Shown in pieces: positions 34,022 through 46,693 of a stretch of DNA of 64,000 nucleotides. The stretch comes from Stramonita haemastoma (taxonomy: Eukaryota; Mollusca; Gastropoda; Neogastropoda; Muricidae), in assembly GCA_030674155.1 (NCBI GenBank), contig CM060334.1, forward strand, positions 16,444,876 to 16,508,875, written 5' to 3'. A program made the translations under genes and the position numbers. The notes beneath the pieces were generated by a model. It was given only the letters and a program-made list of their open reading frames with translations, made no database searches and was not told the DNA's origin. Each line of letters opens with the position of its first letter. Position 1 is the stretch's first letter.

Positions 34022-34912
34022 TCATCTGGGGGTTGCTCATTTCATTCTTACGTTCATCCGCTTACATAATGTCATCTGTGGTGCCATGTTTGTAGGCACC
34101 AAAAACTAACTTTCTTCCATTTCAACAGCTTCAATTGAATTTGGTAATACGTCAGTTCCGCTAGCCACTTCTGTGAAGTATATAGGGGTCGTTATCGACA
34201 ACACACTCTCCATGCAAAAATTCATCACCTAGACCTGGCAGTCATGCTGCTATCAACCACGGCGTATTGGTGCAATTCGAAAGTACCTGTCCACTAATGC
34301 AACATCTAAAGTTGTCACTTCTCTTATTCTTTCACGTCTGGACTATTGCAATTCTCTTTTGGCTGGTCTGTCAGAATCATCTATCCACTCCCTTCAACGT
34401 ATACAAAACTCTGCAGCTCGACTGGTCTTCAGAAAGAAAAAATGTGAGCACATTACCCCTCACTTACAATCTCTCTACTGGCCGCCCGTACCACAGTGAG
34501 TAAACTACCAGATCAGTACACTCTATTACAAATGTCTCCACAAAATTGCAGCCTCATACCTCTGTGAATGTCTTCACTTGTACACACCTTCTCGTTCCCT
34601 CCGCTCGGCTGCAGATACTTTGTCCTTAAGAATACCTAGATTCAACCATCTACCGTTGGTCGCCGCTCTTTCTCTATTTCTGGTCCATCAATCTGGAATG
34701 ACCTCCCTCTCTTTCTCTGGCAAAAGCCTACTTATGACACTTTTAAATCCAACCTCAAGACACACTTATTTCAACCCTAAGATTTTCGCCTATTGTTTCC
34801 ATATCCTGTCTATGCCTTAAACATCTGAAACTCGTATCACCCTGCCATAACATAATTATAGGCTAACCTTCATAGTGTGTTGACGCGCGCGCGCGCGCGC
34901 GCGCGCGCGCGG

Positions 34913-34964
<52 letters not shown>

Positions 34965-35105
34965 TGGTGTGTGTGTACATTCGAATTTGCTGACTATTAA
35001 TTGTTATTGATTTCTTGCGTGTTGTATAGGTTGAATGCAAGCGCTTTGATGTCTTTTGCAAGATATAGCGCTATGTAAATTTAATTTATTATTATCATTA
35101 TCTGC
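34022..35105 (+). mobile_element. 5'-truncated CR1/L2-type LINE with microsatellite-bearing 3' UTR
   Basis: The + strand frame (with breaks) encodes STASIEFGNTSVPLATSVKY then IGVVIDNTLSM, ILSRLDYCNSLLAGL and RIQNSAARLVF, the hallmark C-terminus of CR1/L2 reverse transcriptases, ending FKSNLKTHLFQP near 34780. The 3' UTR holds (GC)n (34884-34912), (GTGC)n (34912-34966), ATTCGAATTTGC, AAGCGCTTTGAT, ATAGCGCTATGTAAATT and an (ATT)n-like tail. Inserted in the old Nimb-like copy. Confidence 0.85.
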
Positions 35106-35106
35106 A

Positions 35107-35307
35107 CATTGAGCAATAACTACTGAATTTGAAACATGTTTAGGTAGATCATGTAATAATATATTAGATAACATTGGGGCTACCACTGAACCTCGAGGTA
35201 AACCCATCTGTTATGGCCTAAAATTTGAATACATATTCCCAGTCCGTACTTGCATGCTCCTTTTACACGAGGAACTTTTTATACAGTAGTAAATGTGTAC
35301 GAGAGCC

Positions 35308-35379
<72 letters not shown>

Positions 35380-36320
35380 CATATACATACATACATAATA
35401 TATTTGTTTTTTGTTTTTCTAGTTTATATAATAATTTTGTATGCCACAGGTGATCATAACCTTTTCCTAGGTCAAAAATGTTGCGAGGATATTTTTTCGC
35501 CTCGCAATTTGATATTTAATTTTGGTGGTCAATTTTACTGAATGGTCAATTGATGATTTTCCTTTTTAAAAGCCTGTTTGGTTAACTGGTTTAAAATTAT
35601 TTTTATAACAGAAGTTAACTAATCTTCTTAAAATAATTCTTTCCATCAGTTCACAGACATGAGGTATGAAAGCTATTGGTCTGTAACTTTTGTCATTTCT
35701 AGGTTTCCCTTGCTTTAGTATTGATACAACAATTGATTGCTTTCAAATATTAGGTACATCACCTGCAAATCAACATTTTTGAAAAAAAAAGTGAAAAAAT
35801 CAAGCTTTCTGCGAGATGTTTTAAAATGTCATTAGAAATACCATCAAGTCCGCATGATGACTTCTTGTTCGGCAGAGAGGATAAAGCGTCACGCACTTCA
35901 TTTATAGTTAGAGGAGAACTAATGTAATAGTTATTGTCAGATTGTGGATCTCTGTACTTGTGTTTAGTTTTTTTTCTTCTGTTCTGTGATTTTGTATAGG
36001 TCTAGATGGAGATAAACCTTTTAAACTCAAACACTAGGAAAATATTGTTAAAAATGTTTCTGATTTTTCAAAGTTGACGGGAAACACTTTATCATCCACT
36101 GTTAATGGGTAAGCGAGTAAGGTGTAAATATGCTTTTCGTTTCATTTCATTTTTTTTCCAGACTGTATGCTCATGTTGATGGTTTGAGATTTCTTGATTA
36201 CAAAAAGACCAGTACTGTCTGTTAGAATCAGTTATGATATTGTTGCTATTTCTCTTTGCTTCTATAGACACTTTTGGTGATTTTCGTCGAGCATATATTT
36301 TATACTTCATTAAAAAAAAT
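35107..36320 (-). mobile_element. Old Nimb-like LINE, upstream piece
   Basis: Minus frames: YWSFCNQEISNHQHEHTVWK (linker), SYRPIAFIPHVCELMERII and MGLPRGSVVAPMLSNILLHD (motif B), all matching the better copies at 43045 and 49472. Heavily frameshifted, with a (TA)n array (35310-35378) inside. The oldest layer of the nest. Confidence 0.85.
35310..35378. repeat. (TA)n array
   Basis: About 34 TA repeats within the old LINE copy. Confidence 0.97.
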
Positions 36321-37166
36321 AATTATTAATAATAGTTATTAGGAATCAGGTCACATGGAAAAGTCACCTTGAAAATGAGAAAGGTTTAGTTAGTGACTAT
36401 GAGCATGCCAGTCCTAAAAGCTTTTGCAAGAACTTGCCAGACACGTTAGTGGGAGAAACTGGGGAAGAAATGAATGTAAAAACAGACAATAAAGGAGGAT
36501 TGCATGAAGGTTGCCTACAAATATTTGCTGTAATGTATCACGGCAAAAATATTCAAATTTAGATATCTATGGAACAACTGTAACAGACTCACTGTATCAA
36601 CCATTGAAAGAGTGGTAAATATTTATCAAAACAAACAGATACAGAGCTCAGTCTACTTTTCTTTGTTTAATGAATTTATCTGATCGGTTGGTAATGTTGA
36701 CTTAACTGGTTTCTCATTTTTCTGAAAAGGGACTGTCAGGAGATTATTGAAGGGTATGAGTGCAGGTTATTGTTGTATTAAAAAAAAATGTCGCTCATAG
36801 ATTTCACGCTCTGATCCTATTGATCAGACTGTGTGGCAGTGTAGATTGCTAGAGAGAATGGCCATTAGATTGCTGGAAATATTCCTGTGGGAGTTTGAAC
36901 AGAAGGTGTAAAGGTGTTTTATGTTACTGCCATGTTTTGGGTTGGTTAAGATACCAATAGAACTGGTTTTTAACTTTGCTAGAATGGCGCGTTATTTCAC
37001 TTGCATTTTTTCCTAAAAAGAAACATGTAGATGACATAAACTTGCATGTAATCACGCACATGCATGCGTGCAGACAAGACACACAAAGAACTCCTGCGTG
37101 GAAACACACAAGCATACATAAAAGCACTCGCGCAGACACGAAACGATACGACACAACATGATACCA

Positions 37167-37168
<2 letters not shown>

Positions 37169-37229
<61 letters not shown>
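37169..37229. repeat. (CA)n array
   Basis: About 30 CA repeats. U1 counterpart 14715-14781. Confidence 0.96.
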
Positions 37230-37231
<2 letters not shown>

Positions 37232-37371
37232 TAGAAAAGCAAAACAAACTTATGGCTCTCCATGTAAAGTTTTATTACCATCGTCATTGTTCTTACAGTA
37301 GTAGCAGTCGATTCCTAAGACAAACTGACTGAAAAATTCAGTTACTCAGTGATTTCTTAGCGAGTTATTCA

Positions 37372-37616
37372 TTTTATTTATTTTATACCACTTTGTCATA
37401 GCAGATTCCTCTGCATGAAATTCGGGCTGCTCTCCCCAGGGAAAGCGCGTCGCCACAAGTGCAGCACCTACCCATTATTTTTTTGTTCTTTTTCATGTCT
37501 GCAACTGTATGTGTTTCTCTATCAGAGTGGCTTTTTTCTACAGAATTTTGCCAGGGACAACCCCCTTGTTGCCGTGGGTTCTTTTACGTGCGCTAAATAA
37601 TGACGTGTAACACACG

Positions 37617-37647
<31 letters not shown>

Positions 37648-37788
37648 TAGCGCATAGACCACCACTCATGGTCTAATGGATGGGGGGAAAGTTTTAGGGC
37701 CCAAACGGGATTCGAACCACCGTACATATCGACCCGGACTTTTCGCTTTCTAGACAGGCGCGTTACCAACCACACCATCAACCCATCA
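37372..37788 (-). mobile_element. Full-length tRNA-derived SINE B, U2-specific
   Basis: The minus-strand head TGGTGTGGTTGGTAACGCGC is a good A box, and GGTGGTTCGAATCCCG a good B box. The body includes GAGACGATAAACCGAGGTCC (a core also present in SINE A) and ends GAAATTCGGGCTG-type sequence, as in the NARS1 3' UTR. Absent at the matching U1 site (about 14910) and in U3. Confidence 0.9.
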
Positions 37789-37847
37789 GGGGATCAAGGA
37801 GAGGTCAGTAGTGTATTAGGAGTAGTAGTTAGTAGTATTAGAAGTCA

Positions 37848-37858
37848 TAATAATAATA

Positions 37859-37902
<44 letters not shown>

Positions 37903-37966
37903 GTAGTAGTAGTAGTAGTAACACAGGAACCCATCTTCAGAACAACCCCCCCCCCCCCCCCCCCAA
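37848..37966. repeat. (ATA)n, (TAG)n and poly-C
   Basis: ATA repeats about 37848-37900, TAG 37901-37920, C-run 37947-37964. Confidence 0.95.
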
Positions 37967-38519
37967 ACCCTTCCACAGAGACTGTTATCGCTGGAGCGAT
38001 ACGCAATATGAGTAGACTCGATCCTCCAGTGTTGACAATACTAATGTCGAGGTGTCAGAAACGTTGATGCATAGATTGGCCGAGTTTGCTCAGCAATGAG
38101 TGGTAGGATGGATACTTCAATTGGTGGTGCTCATCATACGGCAGTGGTTACCCAAACCGTTGCTCAGGACGCATCGTAGGCCCTGCAGGCCTTGCAGGCC
38201 TTGCAGCTCTAGCGCCAAAACTGCCTTGTCCTGAAAAGAAGGAACGAGTGTGACTGTGTTTATAGGCATATATAATTATAGTGATGTTAATACTAGTACT
38301 GATAGTAGTTGTGGTGATAGTGATGATGACAAGGGTAGTTGTGGTGGTAGAGGTAATGGTGATGAGAATGATGGGGGATGATAATGATGAATGTGTTTAT
38401 ATCTTGAATAATTATACAAATACAGCAATGTCAATACTGGTAGAGAATAGCAGTGGTGATGAGAGTGATGCCGATGACAGCAACAGTGATGATGGTAGTT
38501 GTGATAATGCATGATAATG

Positions 38520-38822
38520 CACGTGTGCATGCACGCACGCATGCACGCGTGCATACACGCACACACGCATACGAATGCACACACATACACACACTCACGC
38601 ACGCACGCACGCACGCGGCTTGCACGCACGCATGCATGCATGCGAACACACACACACTCCACACACACACACACGCACGCACGCACGCACGCGCGCGCAC
38701 GCACACACCACCACCACCGCCACCGCCACCACCACCTCCACCATCACCACCTCCACATCCACTACCACCACCACCACCACACTCACCACCACCACCACCA
38801 CCAACCACCATCACACCACCAC
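38520..38822. repeat. Compound (CACG)n, (CA)n, (CCA)n array
   Basis: Equivalent of U1 15690-16014 but with the long (CA)n mostly missing and more CACG units. Confidence 0.94.
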
Positions 38823-39102
38823 CAGCCAAACTACAGCCAGGCCAGATGCTTACTTCTCATGGCACCTGGACGGAAGAAGCCACCTGGAAATAGAATGGGA
38901 TGGGTGCAGTTATATAGAGAATTCATTGAATATCAAATATGAAAGTTATATGATACCCAGGTAAGCGTTTATACTGTTAAGTAGGCAGTCACACATGTAC
39001 TGATGTAGGCCTGTAAACTTTCATGTAGAAGTAATATGTAAGACACACCGGTAAATATTAGGAACATGAAAGTTAATACAATAGCTATATGTATGGTGAT
39101 GG

Positions 39103-39386
39103 ATAAAAGTAAAGGCGTCCCATAACCTATGTGGTCGAAGGGGAGCGAGGTGTCAGAGACCACTTCTTCAGGGGCCAGCATATTGAAGGCAGCGCCCGTC
39201 TTCTCTCCATCGCTGCTTTACCTTCCCTGACCCTAAAGAGGGCAGCTATCTATTTACAGCTGGGTGAACTAGGGGACTGTACTAAAGTCAAGGCACACAA
39301 ACGGTCACCCATCCACTTGATAACCACGCTCGATGCTGCTTTACATTTACTTGGAAAAAACAAGTGCTATGACCACTGAACTATCC
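39103..39386 (-). mobile_element. Chimeric tRNA/5S-like SINE (family D), U2 copy
   Basis: Differs from the U1 copy (16293-16575) at only a few bases. See that entry for motifs. Confidence 0.85.
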
Positions 39387-39562
39387 AGTCCACCTATAAT
39401 AATTATGTATGATACAAAGATACACTTTAGCCCCATAAAATTTAATAAAGTTATGTATGAGCCAGTCTGGGTTAGGCGAAATAAGTTTAAGCAACGTGAC
39501 TGTAACCTGAGCAAATAATAATGGTCAAAACGAAGTAAATCTGTGGTTTGTCATTTTTTCAG

Positions 39563-39688
39563 GCGATGGACGTGAAGGTAAACCTGTCTGCTTGCAGTAA
39601 GAAATGACTGGAGAAGAATAGACAGAAACGGGCAGAGAAGACCTGACAGTGGAATCAAGAGCGAGTGAGAACAACCAGGGACATTGTG
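39563..39688 (+). other. Exon-like block in U2
   Basis: Counterpart of 16751-16876 with the same splice-like edges (TTTTTTCAG, GTAAGTAC) and length, but TAG replaces AAG after MTGEE. Confidence 0.35.
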
Positions 39689-40889
39689 GTAAGTACTTGA
39701 CTCATTTATACTGGACAGAGCCAGGCAGCCTTCAGCTTATTTTCAAAGTTATCTTTTGTCTTGGTATATTGATTGTTCCTGATCAAACTGCTGAATATGG
39801 ATTCGTTACAGCTTTGGATAGTCTGCACTTCTGTTTTCCCAGCGTTTGTTTAGGGCAGAATTTGAGCTCAGGGGTGTCTCTTGGCTTATATAGGTGTTCA
39901 TTTTTTTCAGTAAGAGAAATACATATTGATGTTACAACGTGATCGGTTCTGTTCACACTAATATATAGGATCAGTGTTTACCAGATAACTGTAACGGGAA
40001 CTTTGTCCAGTTACTTTGTGTAGTTTCGTATGCATCTGATTGTAACATGTCTGGTTACTGTCGGTTTTTACATGGTGTAATGTCGTTTTATGGTTGATAT
40101 TTATTCTTGATATTATTATTATTATTATTATATGCAATTCAATACTCATTTATAGTCCTTTTTCAAAATTGCGTGTAACAACAATTTTGTACGTATTGGT
40201 GGATCATTTTGGAGGCTCTTAGTCAGGGAGGCCAATGGTCATAGCTAGAGAATTGTTAAAGTTACACACAATAATGCTACATACCAGATCTTTAGTTTTT
40301 AAAATTTTAAGCTTTATTCTAGGTAGTCTTATGGAAGATTTAGGTTCGGGACCAAAATGTTACATCCACCCAGTGATTTTATCCTTTCAAGCTTTAAATT
40401 GAAAACCAAGTAAAAATATCACTAATAAAGCCAGAAAATGTTAAATTTTAGTCTTTGAGCTCACTTTTTAGGAAAATAACACAGACTTGTCTAGCCTACA
40501 TCTGTTTTACTGGGAATTTTCAATAGTTTTTTGCGACAGAATATTTACGACTTAAAAACTTTCAGCTGAGATTCATCAATCTCCCCTTCAGTTACAATTT
40601 CACATTCATTCACATTATCATGATAAGAACGAAGATTTAAATTGACTTAACTGTTTGTTTGTAACCCCCCCCCTCAACTAATATGGTCAACAGTGATTCA
40701 AAGGGAAAATGGCTGTTATCCAAAAGAAGAAAAGCAGTACAAGCAACAGTTACACAAAATGGACTCTTCACAGATTCGTAACTGACCTGGAGCGGCCCCG
40801 GCCGTCTGCCCTGCGTCAGCGGATGCTGTGCCATCTGTCAGCAGAAGGCTACACAGTCAGACATGCACATCCCCGCCACTACAGCCATA

Positions 40890-41375
40890 CACAGTAATCA
40901 TATTTAGCAGACAAAGAACTAAAGATCCCTGTGACAACAGGCATGCACAATATGGTATTGAGCAGAGAACTGTAGCTCCCCGCTACAACAGGCATACGCA
41001 ATATGGTATTCAGCAGACAACTATAGGTCCTCGTTACAACAGGTATTTACAGATAGTGTTCCACAGACAAACAACTTAAGATCCCTGCCTCAACAGGCAT
41101 ACACCACATGGCGTTCAGCAGACAAGCAACTAAAGATCTCTGCTACGGCCACTAAAGGGGGACGGCATAGCCAAGTGGTCAGAACATGGCGTCGCAATTT
41201 GACTACCTGGGTTCGATTCCCATTCGAAGGGATTTTTCCCTTGGAGTTAACATCAGTGCTGATTCCACTCTCCCCAGAAGTCCTTGGGATGAGACTATAA
41301 ACAGATGTCCCATGTGCGAACGCACGCAGAACATCTTGTGCACACGTTAAACCCTGTTTAATAATAATAATAATC

Positions 41376-41425
<50 letters not shown>

Positions 41426-41500
41426 ACAGTATGGTGGTAAGGAAAGAAACAAGTAAAAGTCCCTGTTTCAACATGAATACATAATATGGCGTTCAGCAGG
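40890..41500. repeat. 58-bp minisatellite with SINE A and (AAT)n (U2)
   Basis: Minisatellite 40890-41155 and 41425-41500. SINE A 41159-41360 keeps a good B box (GGGTTCGATTCCC), but its 3' half is replaced by (AAT)n at 41361-41424. Confidence 0.85.
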
Positions 41501-42425
41501 GAAAGGACAAGAGACGTACATATTACCGAGTCCATCCAACAATAAGAGGCGAGGGTCTTATCTGTATGAGAAATGGCTCAATGTTCTCTTCCAGCTTATT
41601 TTGGTCTGTGTAGTTTTATATCGGACTGCGAGATAGCTCGGTGTTTATTTTTCTGATTCTTGGATTTGGCATTGATAGTTCTTTTCCTTTTTCTTGCTGT
41701 AATTCCATCCCTAATATGGCAGCCATGGCCTGTTATACGGCATTAGTTCAGTGCCCACTGACCCTTTACCCAGCGGGTTGCTGACCAGCAACCGTCACTT
41801 TCCAGACTACCAAGATTGCCCCCGACGCAACTACTGTCGGTGTTGTTGTTTTTGTTCTCCAGTATTAAAATGTATATTGACTGATCCATTCACAAGTTTA
41901 AAATCGAAACTCTTCCACCCTTTAAGTCTGAATGCGACTACCCTACTGGTTTGTAAAAAGGGTTGCATACACAAAACGAAACCTTACCGTTGGTAAACCT
42001 CGGAAAGTTGGGCCCAGGAACAAAAAAACCAAGAAAAGAAACTCGCCCACAACGTTTTAGTAAATGATGATATAATTTTACATGTTTATCAAGCACCGCC
42101 AGTTAAAATCTTAATGGCGAGTTAGGAAACAGTGACTCTTTATGTTCGCTGTGTGTTTGAATGTGTTCTATTGATATAGCTCACAGTTACCTGCAGTCTG
42201 GGTGTCAGTGAGTTTGGGAGTCAGTGGTGTCGGCTGCACAGAGAATTGAAGTCTATGATAAAAAGAGAACATATGCAAATGTATGTTTTATGTATCAGAA
42301 TTTTATCTATCACTGTTATTGATTTATTTATGCATGACTGAAGATTTTAAGAAGCTGTAGCGCTCAGTGCTGCTACTCGTACGCAGATTTCTCCGAATTG
42401 ACCACACAACCACACCCCAGCTTAC

Positions 42426-42487
42426 TATTGTGACACCATCAAAGGCCAGCAGTCTGCTGGAGGCTGTCAAAGTTTCAGTGTTGGCTG
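42426..42487 (-). other. Exon-like block on minus strand (U2)
   Basis: Bounded by ACCACAG and GTAAGC; frame NTETLTASSRLLAFDGVTI. Reading past the donor stays open for about 35 more codons with a hydrophobic stretch (IVSWGVVVWSI). Lacks 60 bp in frame relative to U1 (20269-20389). Confidence 0.3.
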
Positions 42488-42945
42488 CTGTGGTCTAACA
42501 CAAGAACATAATTTTATTTATTCATTTATTCTTTTATTTGGATGTTAAGAAATAAACACACGATGTGCTTTTTTACATCCAGTACATCCATGTGTATACA
42601 TTTTTGAAAGCCTCCTATTTTCCAAATTGACATCACCACCATCATCTACGACAACAGGTTTGTCTCGGAGCTTTATTTCCAGAGACAACACTGCAGTGTT
42701 AACCAAGCAGCCATGACATGGCAGCGTACTTCATTTGCTGAAGAGGAGGTGATGATACTGGACTGTGTGATTCCAGTTTTCCCATTGAGTTCCTTGCACA
42801 CAGGCTTTAACCTGTCTAGGAGTCAACTGGGGGCTGAACACTTTTATTTTGTGTCTCTGGTAGTGTTTGAACTCATTATGCCACGCAGGGGAACTCATTA
42901 CTCTAGCAAGGATGCTAAAGCAACGCTTCCACACACACACGCACA

Positions 42946-42950
<5 letters not shown>

Positions 42951-43027
<77 letters not shown>

Positions 43028-43040
43028 ACACACACACACA
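42951..43040. repeat. (CA)n array, left part
   Basis: About 35 CA repeats. The right part is 45923-46010, beyond the LINE insertion. Confidence 0.96.
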
Positions 43041-43044
43041 AAAG

Positions 43045-45872
43045 GTGTGATATGCAAAAGTTTGGAAGAAAATCAATAAAATGAAAAATGGATTTCACTT
43101 ACCAGCTTATCCAATAAAGTTAGAAAACAATAGTTTCCCAAGCACAGCAGAAAAAGCAGAAGCCTTTAATACAATGTTTTCTGAAAGTAGTTTAACTTCA
43201 GAACTGCCTCCTGATATTAGACGTACAAGACAAGAATAAACTGAACTATTGAACATGGCAGAACCTCCAGTAGATAATCTGCATTATCTGAATTCTGAAA
43301 TTCAATACAATGAATTTGTTGAAGTCCTTGAATCCTTTAGAAATAACAGGTCGGCAGTTGGTATTGATTGCTTGTCTTATCAAATGTTAATTAATTTGCC
43401 CGAGAGTTGGAAAAAAGTACTATTTTCATTTCTCCAAACATGTTGGATAAATGGCACTCTTCCTAAGGTCTGGAAGCAGTCGATTGTAGTCCCAGTTCTT
43501 AAAAGCGGCAAATCTCAATCAGCATTAAGCAGCTACAGACCAATTGCCCTCACTTCTCATGTTGGAAAAGTACTTGAAATAATAGTTCAAAAACGTCTAT
43601 GGCATTATTGTGAAAAAAACAATATAATTCCTATAAACCAGGCTGGTTTTCGAAAAGGGAGATGTACAACTGATCACCTAGTAAAGTTAACCCATGATAT
43701 TAAAAAGCAGTTTTCCAAACGAAAGAGTACACTAGCTACTTTTTTTGATGTAAGGAAAACATACGACAGGGTTTGGCATACGAGGTTATTATACAAATTG
43801 AAAAGTATCGGCGTTAGTGGCATGATGTTTCAATACTTAAAGGATTTTCTGTCTGAAAGATCAATCTGTACCAAAGTGAATGGTGTATATTCAGATTTTA
43901 AATCTGTTGATATGGGGATACCACAGGGAGCAATTCTGGCACCAATATTATTCTCTATTTTAATTCATGATCTTCCACAGGCGTTGTCAAAAAAATACGA
44001 CTATTGTTCAATATGCAGATGACATTGCTATGTGGATCAACACTTCTCTTAAAAAGAATACGAAAAGTAGAGTGATAAAATGTGTTCAAAAGATTTACCA
44101 GGTTGAACTGAATAATCTTAGTAATTACATGAAAGAGAATGGATTGGAGTTATCTGGAGAAAAAACTTGTCTAGTTCTTTTTAACAATGGGAAAACCCCC
44201 CAAACACTACCGTCATTAACACTTGATGGGACCACACTTCAATACAAACAAGACGCCAAATTCTTGGGAGTCCATTTAACTAGCAAGTTAAACTGGAAAA
44301 TGCATATTGAAAACTTGATTTTGAAAGCCAGGAAACGATTAAACTTCTTAAAGATTGTGAGTGCTCAGCCGTGGAGTCAGGATACTAAAACACTCATGCA
44401 CCTTGCTGTTTCTTTAATTCGGTCTAAACTCATTTCTGGTCAAGAAGTGTATTTTTCTGCTCCAAATTATCTCTTAAAAAAGCTGCAAAGTGTGGATAGC
44501 AAAGCAATCAAAATAGCCTTAGGAGTGCCGATTCATGCCAGTACACTAAAAACTTATACAGAAGCTCATTTACTTCCACTTTCTGAGCAAAGAATGTTAT
44601 CTCTCTAAATATGTCATTCGAAGTCTTGCTATTTCAAATTCTGTTCACGATGAAATATTTATTAATCAAAAGGATTATCCAAAAAGAGCTAGGAACATCT
44701 CTTTTTTGCAGCCCATAAGAAATTATACTGAAGACCTTATGAAGGAAAATAATATCGATATATCAAACGTCCCAGTTTTACCAGTTTTACCCAGATTCCA
44801 CCATGGGAACATAAATATGCAAATTTTGATATTGACTACACAGAAGCAAAAAAGGACACTAATCAAAACCTACTCAAAATTGAGGTTCAAAATCATATAA
44901 ATTGTCAGTATTTAAACCACTTGAAAGTATACACGGACGGATCTGTATTAGAATCGGGCATGTGCGGGGCTGCATTCGTTATACCCGACTTAAAAGTAAA
45001 AAGATCTTTTTGTATTGGAAAAGGTTTTACAATATTCACTTCTGAATTGTTCGCAATTTTTATGGCACTAAATTATCTTTCAAATATTTCTCTTGCGATT
45101 TACAATGTTGTTTTTTGTGTTGATTCAAAATCAGTGTTACTGGCTTTAAAACATTGGGACTCTAAACTGAGAAATGATGTTATTTTTGAAATCAAGTTCC
45201 TTGTGCATTCTCTTGTTTCTAAAGGTATTGGGATAAAATTTTGCTGGGTACCATCACATTGCGGTCTTTACTGGAACGAATTGGCAGATTCTCTGGCAAA
45301 ACGCGGTGCTTCAGAATGTACAAGTGACATAATGATTAATAGTATAGGTCTACGTTTATCTTCATTTGAGATTGTTTCAATTCTTGCAAACTCTATTTAT
45401 TCAAAGTTTTTTTTAGATTTCACTTAAATCGTTTATGTTGCCCACGAAATATAGAAATTATAATTCATAAATTACGTCTAAATGCTTGGAAAACTAAATA
45501 TTCAAAAAAAGTTTTCTGCACTTGTTCTGCTATTATATCAGTCCATCATATATTGTTTGATTGCCCTGTGCTCATTGCCTCGTATAAAAGCAAAGGGATA
45601 GATTTAAGAAAAAAATATGGAAATATCCAAAGTGTCCTGTACGATTCCGAGTCGCATGTCCTAGTATCAGTTGCAGAAAGTATTTGCCAGTCACCAGTAG
45701 GTCAGTTGCTATAAATGAAATTGTATAAACTTACCATCTTTCATTACATTCTTTATCCTTTCATCTTTTCCCCACATCCCCTTTTCAGTGCATCCTTAAG
45801 CTAACGTGAATGTACCATTGTCTAAATCACCTTGTAGTGAACGGACATTAAACCAATGAGAAGAAGAAGAAG
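43045..45872 (+). mobile_element. Nimb-like LINE with RT and RNase H, inserted in (CA)n
   Basis: 5'-truncated within the linker before the reverse transcriptase (VWKK-type INKMKNGFHLPAYPIKL). Ends after the stop near 45713 and a 3' UTR closing in (AAG)n (45859-45872). U1 shows the unoccupied (CA)n site, so it inserted after the U1/U2 duplication. Confidence 0.9.
43249..45713 (+). pseudogene. RT-RNase H ORF2 of Nimb-like LINE, frameshifted
   Basis: 43249-44022: SSYRPIALTSHVGKVLEIIV, motif A FFDVRKTYDRVWH, motif B GIPQGAILAPILF. An A7 run near 43991 breaks the frame. Motif C YADDIAMW continues at 43967-44608 in the next frame. Further shifts occur near 44603 and 44793. RNase H at 44921-45427: VYTDGSVLESG (Asp), FTSELFAIFMAL (Glu), FCVDSKSVLLAL (Asp), NELADSLAKRG (Asp), so all four catalytic acids are kept. 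The frame shifts again in a T8 run near 45408, and the C-terminus has a Cys/His-rich stretch (CTCSAIISVHHILFDC). No endonuclease. Several breaks sit in homopolymers and could be base-call errors. Confidence 0.88.
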
Positions 45873-45884
45873 AACACACACCTA

Positions 45885-45920
45885 CACCCACACCCACATA
45901 CACCCCCCCCCCCACACACT

Positions 45921-46010
<90 letters not shown>

Positions 46011-46075
46011 ACACACACACCCACACTGACACACACTAACCCCCCCCCCCACACACACACACACACACGCGCGCG
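45885..46075. repeat. (CA)n array, right part, with poly-C interruptions
   Basis: CA 45923-46010 and 46050-46070, with C-runs at 45905 and 46041. Confidence 0.95.
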
Positions 46076-46190
46076 TGTGCTTTTATATATGTTTTCTTGA
46101 GATTTTTCTGAGGGCAGGATGAAAAAAAAGTTATGTAAACTTAATTTTTTACCCTAAATAAAGATCATTTTGACAACTTGACGAGAGATA
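46072..46190 (+). mobile_element. Short LINE 3' end (U2 copy)
   Basis: Counterpart of 21345-21446; the tail reads TTTTGACAACTTGACGAG. Confidence 0.75.
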
Positions 46191-46571
46191 TACACAAGCA
46201 AAAAATATAAAAAGCAGGTTTCCTTTTTCGATAAAAAAATTTGTGGTCGTTTGGTCAATCAAGCAATGAATGAATTGATCAGTACAAGGAAGATGGATAG
46301 ATATTTGGAGAGAGAGAGAGACAGATAAATAAGATGAAAATGATAACATGAGAAGGAAAATCAAAAGTTAAACAAAACGAGTAAGAAAAAAAAGAAAATA
46401 GAAACTGGTGACTGAAGATGTATATTACCATCGTCCTGTGCGGAGATGGCCCATATGGCCAGACATAGGATCAAGATGGTTTTCTGAAACAGCAGCACTT
46501 CACAGTTACAACACTGTCAGCTTGCTTTGCTAAATTATCATAAACACAAAATCAGGGAGGCTTTCTCTCTG

Positions 46572-46578
<7 letters not shown>

Positions 46579-46657
<79 letters not shown>

Positions 46658-46662
46658 CTCTG

Positions 46663-46693
<31 letters not shown>
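46579..46693. repeat. (GT)n followed by (TC)n
   Basis: GT 46579-46655, TC 46660-46692, immediately before a full-length SINE A. Confidence 0.96.

Noticed and set aside
39649..39942. 97-codon plus-strand ORF in U2
   Set aside because: It starts inside the exon-like block and reads through a strong GTAAGT donor; the corresponding region of U1 lacks this ATG and differs in frame.
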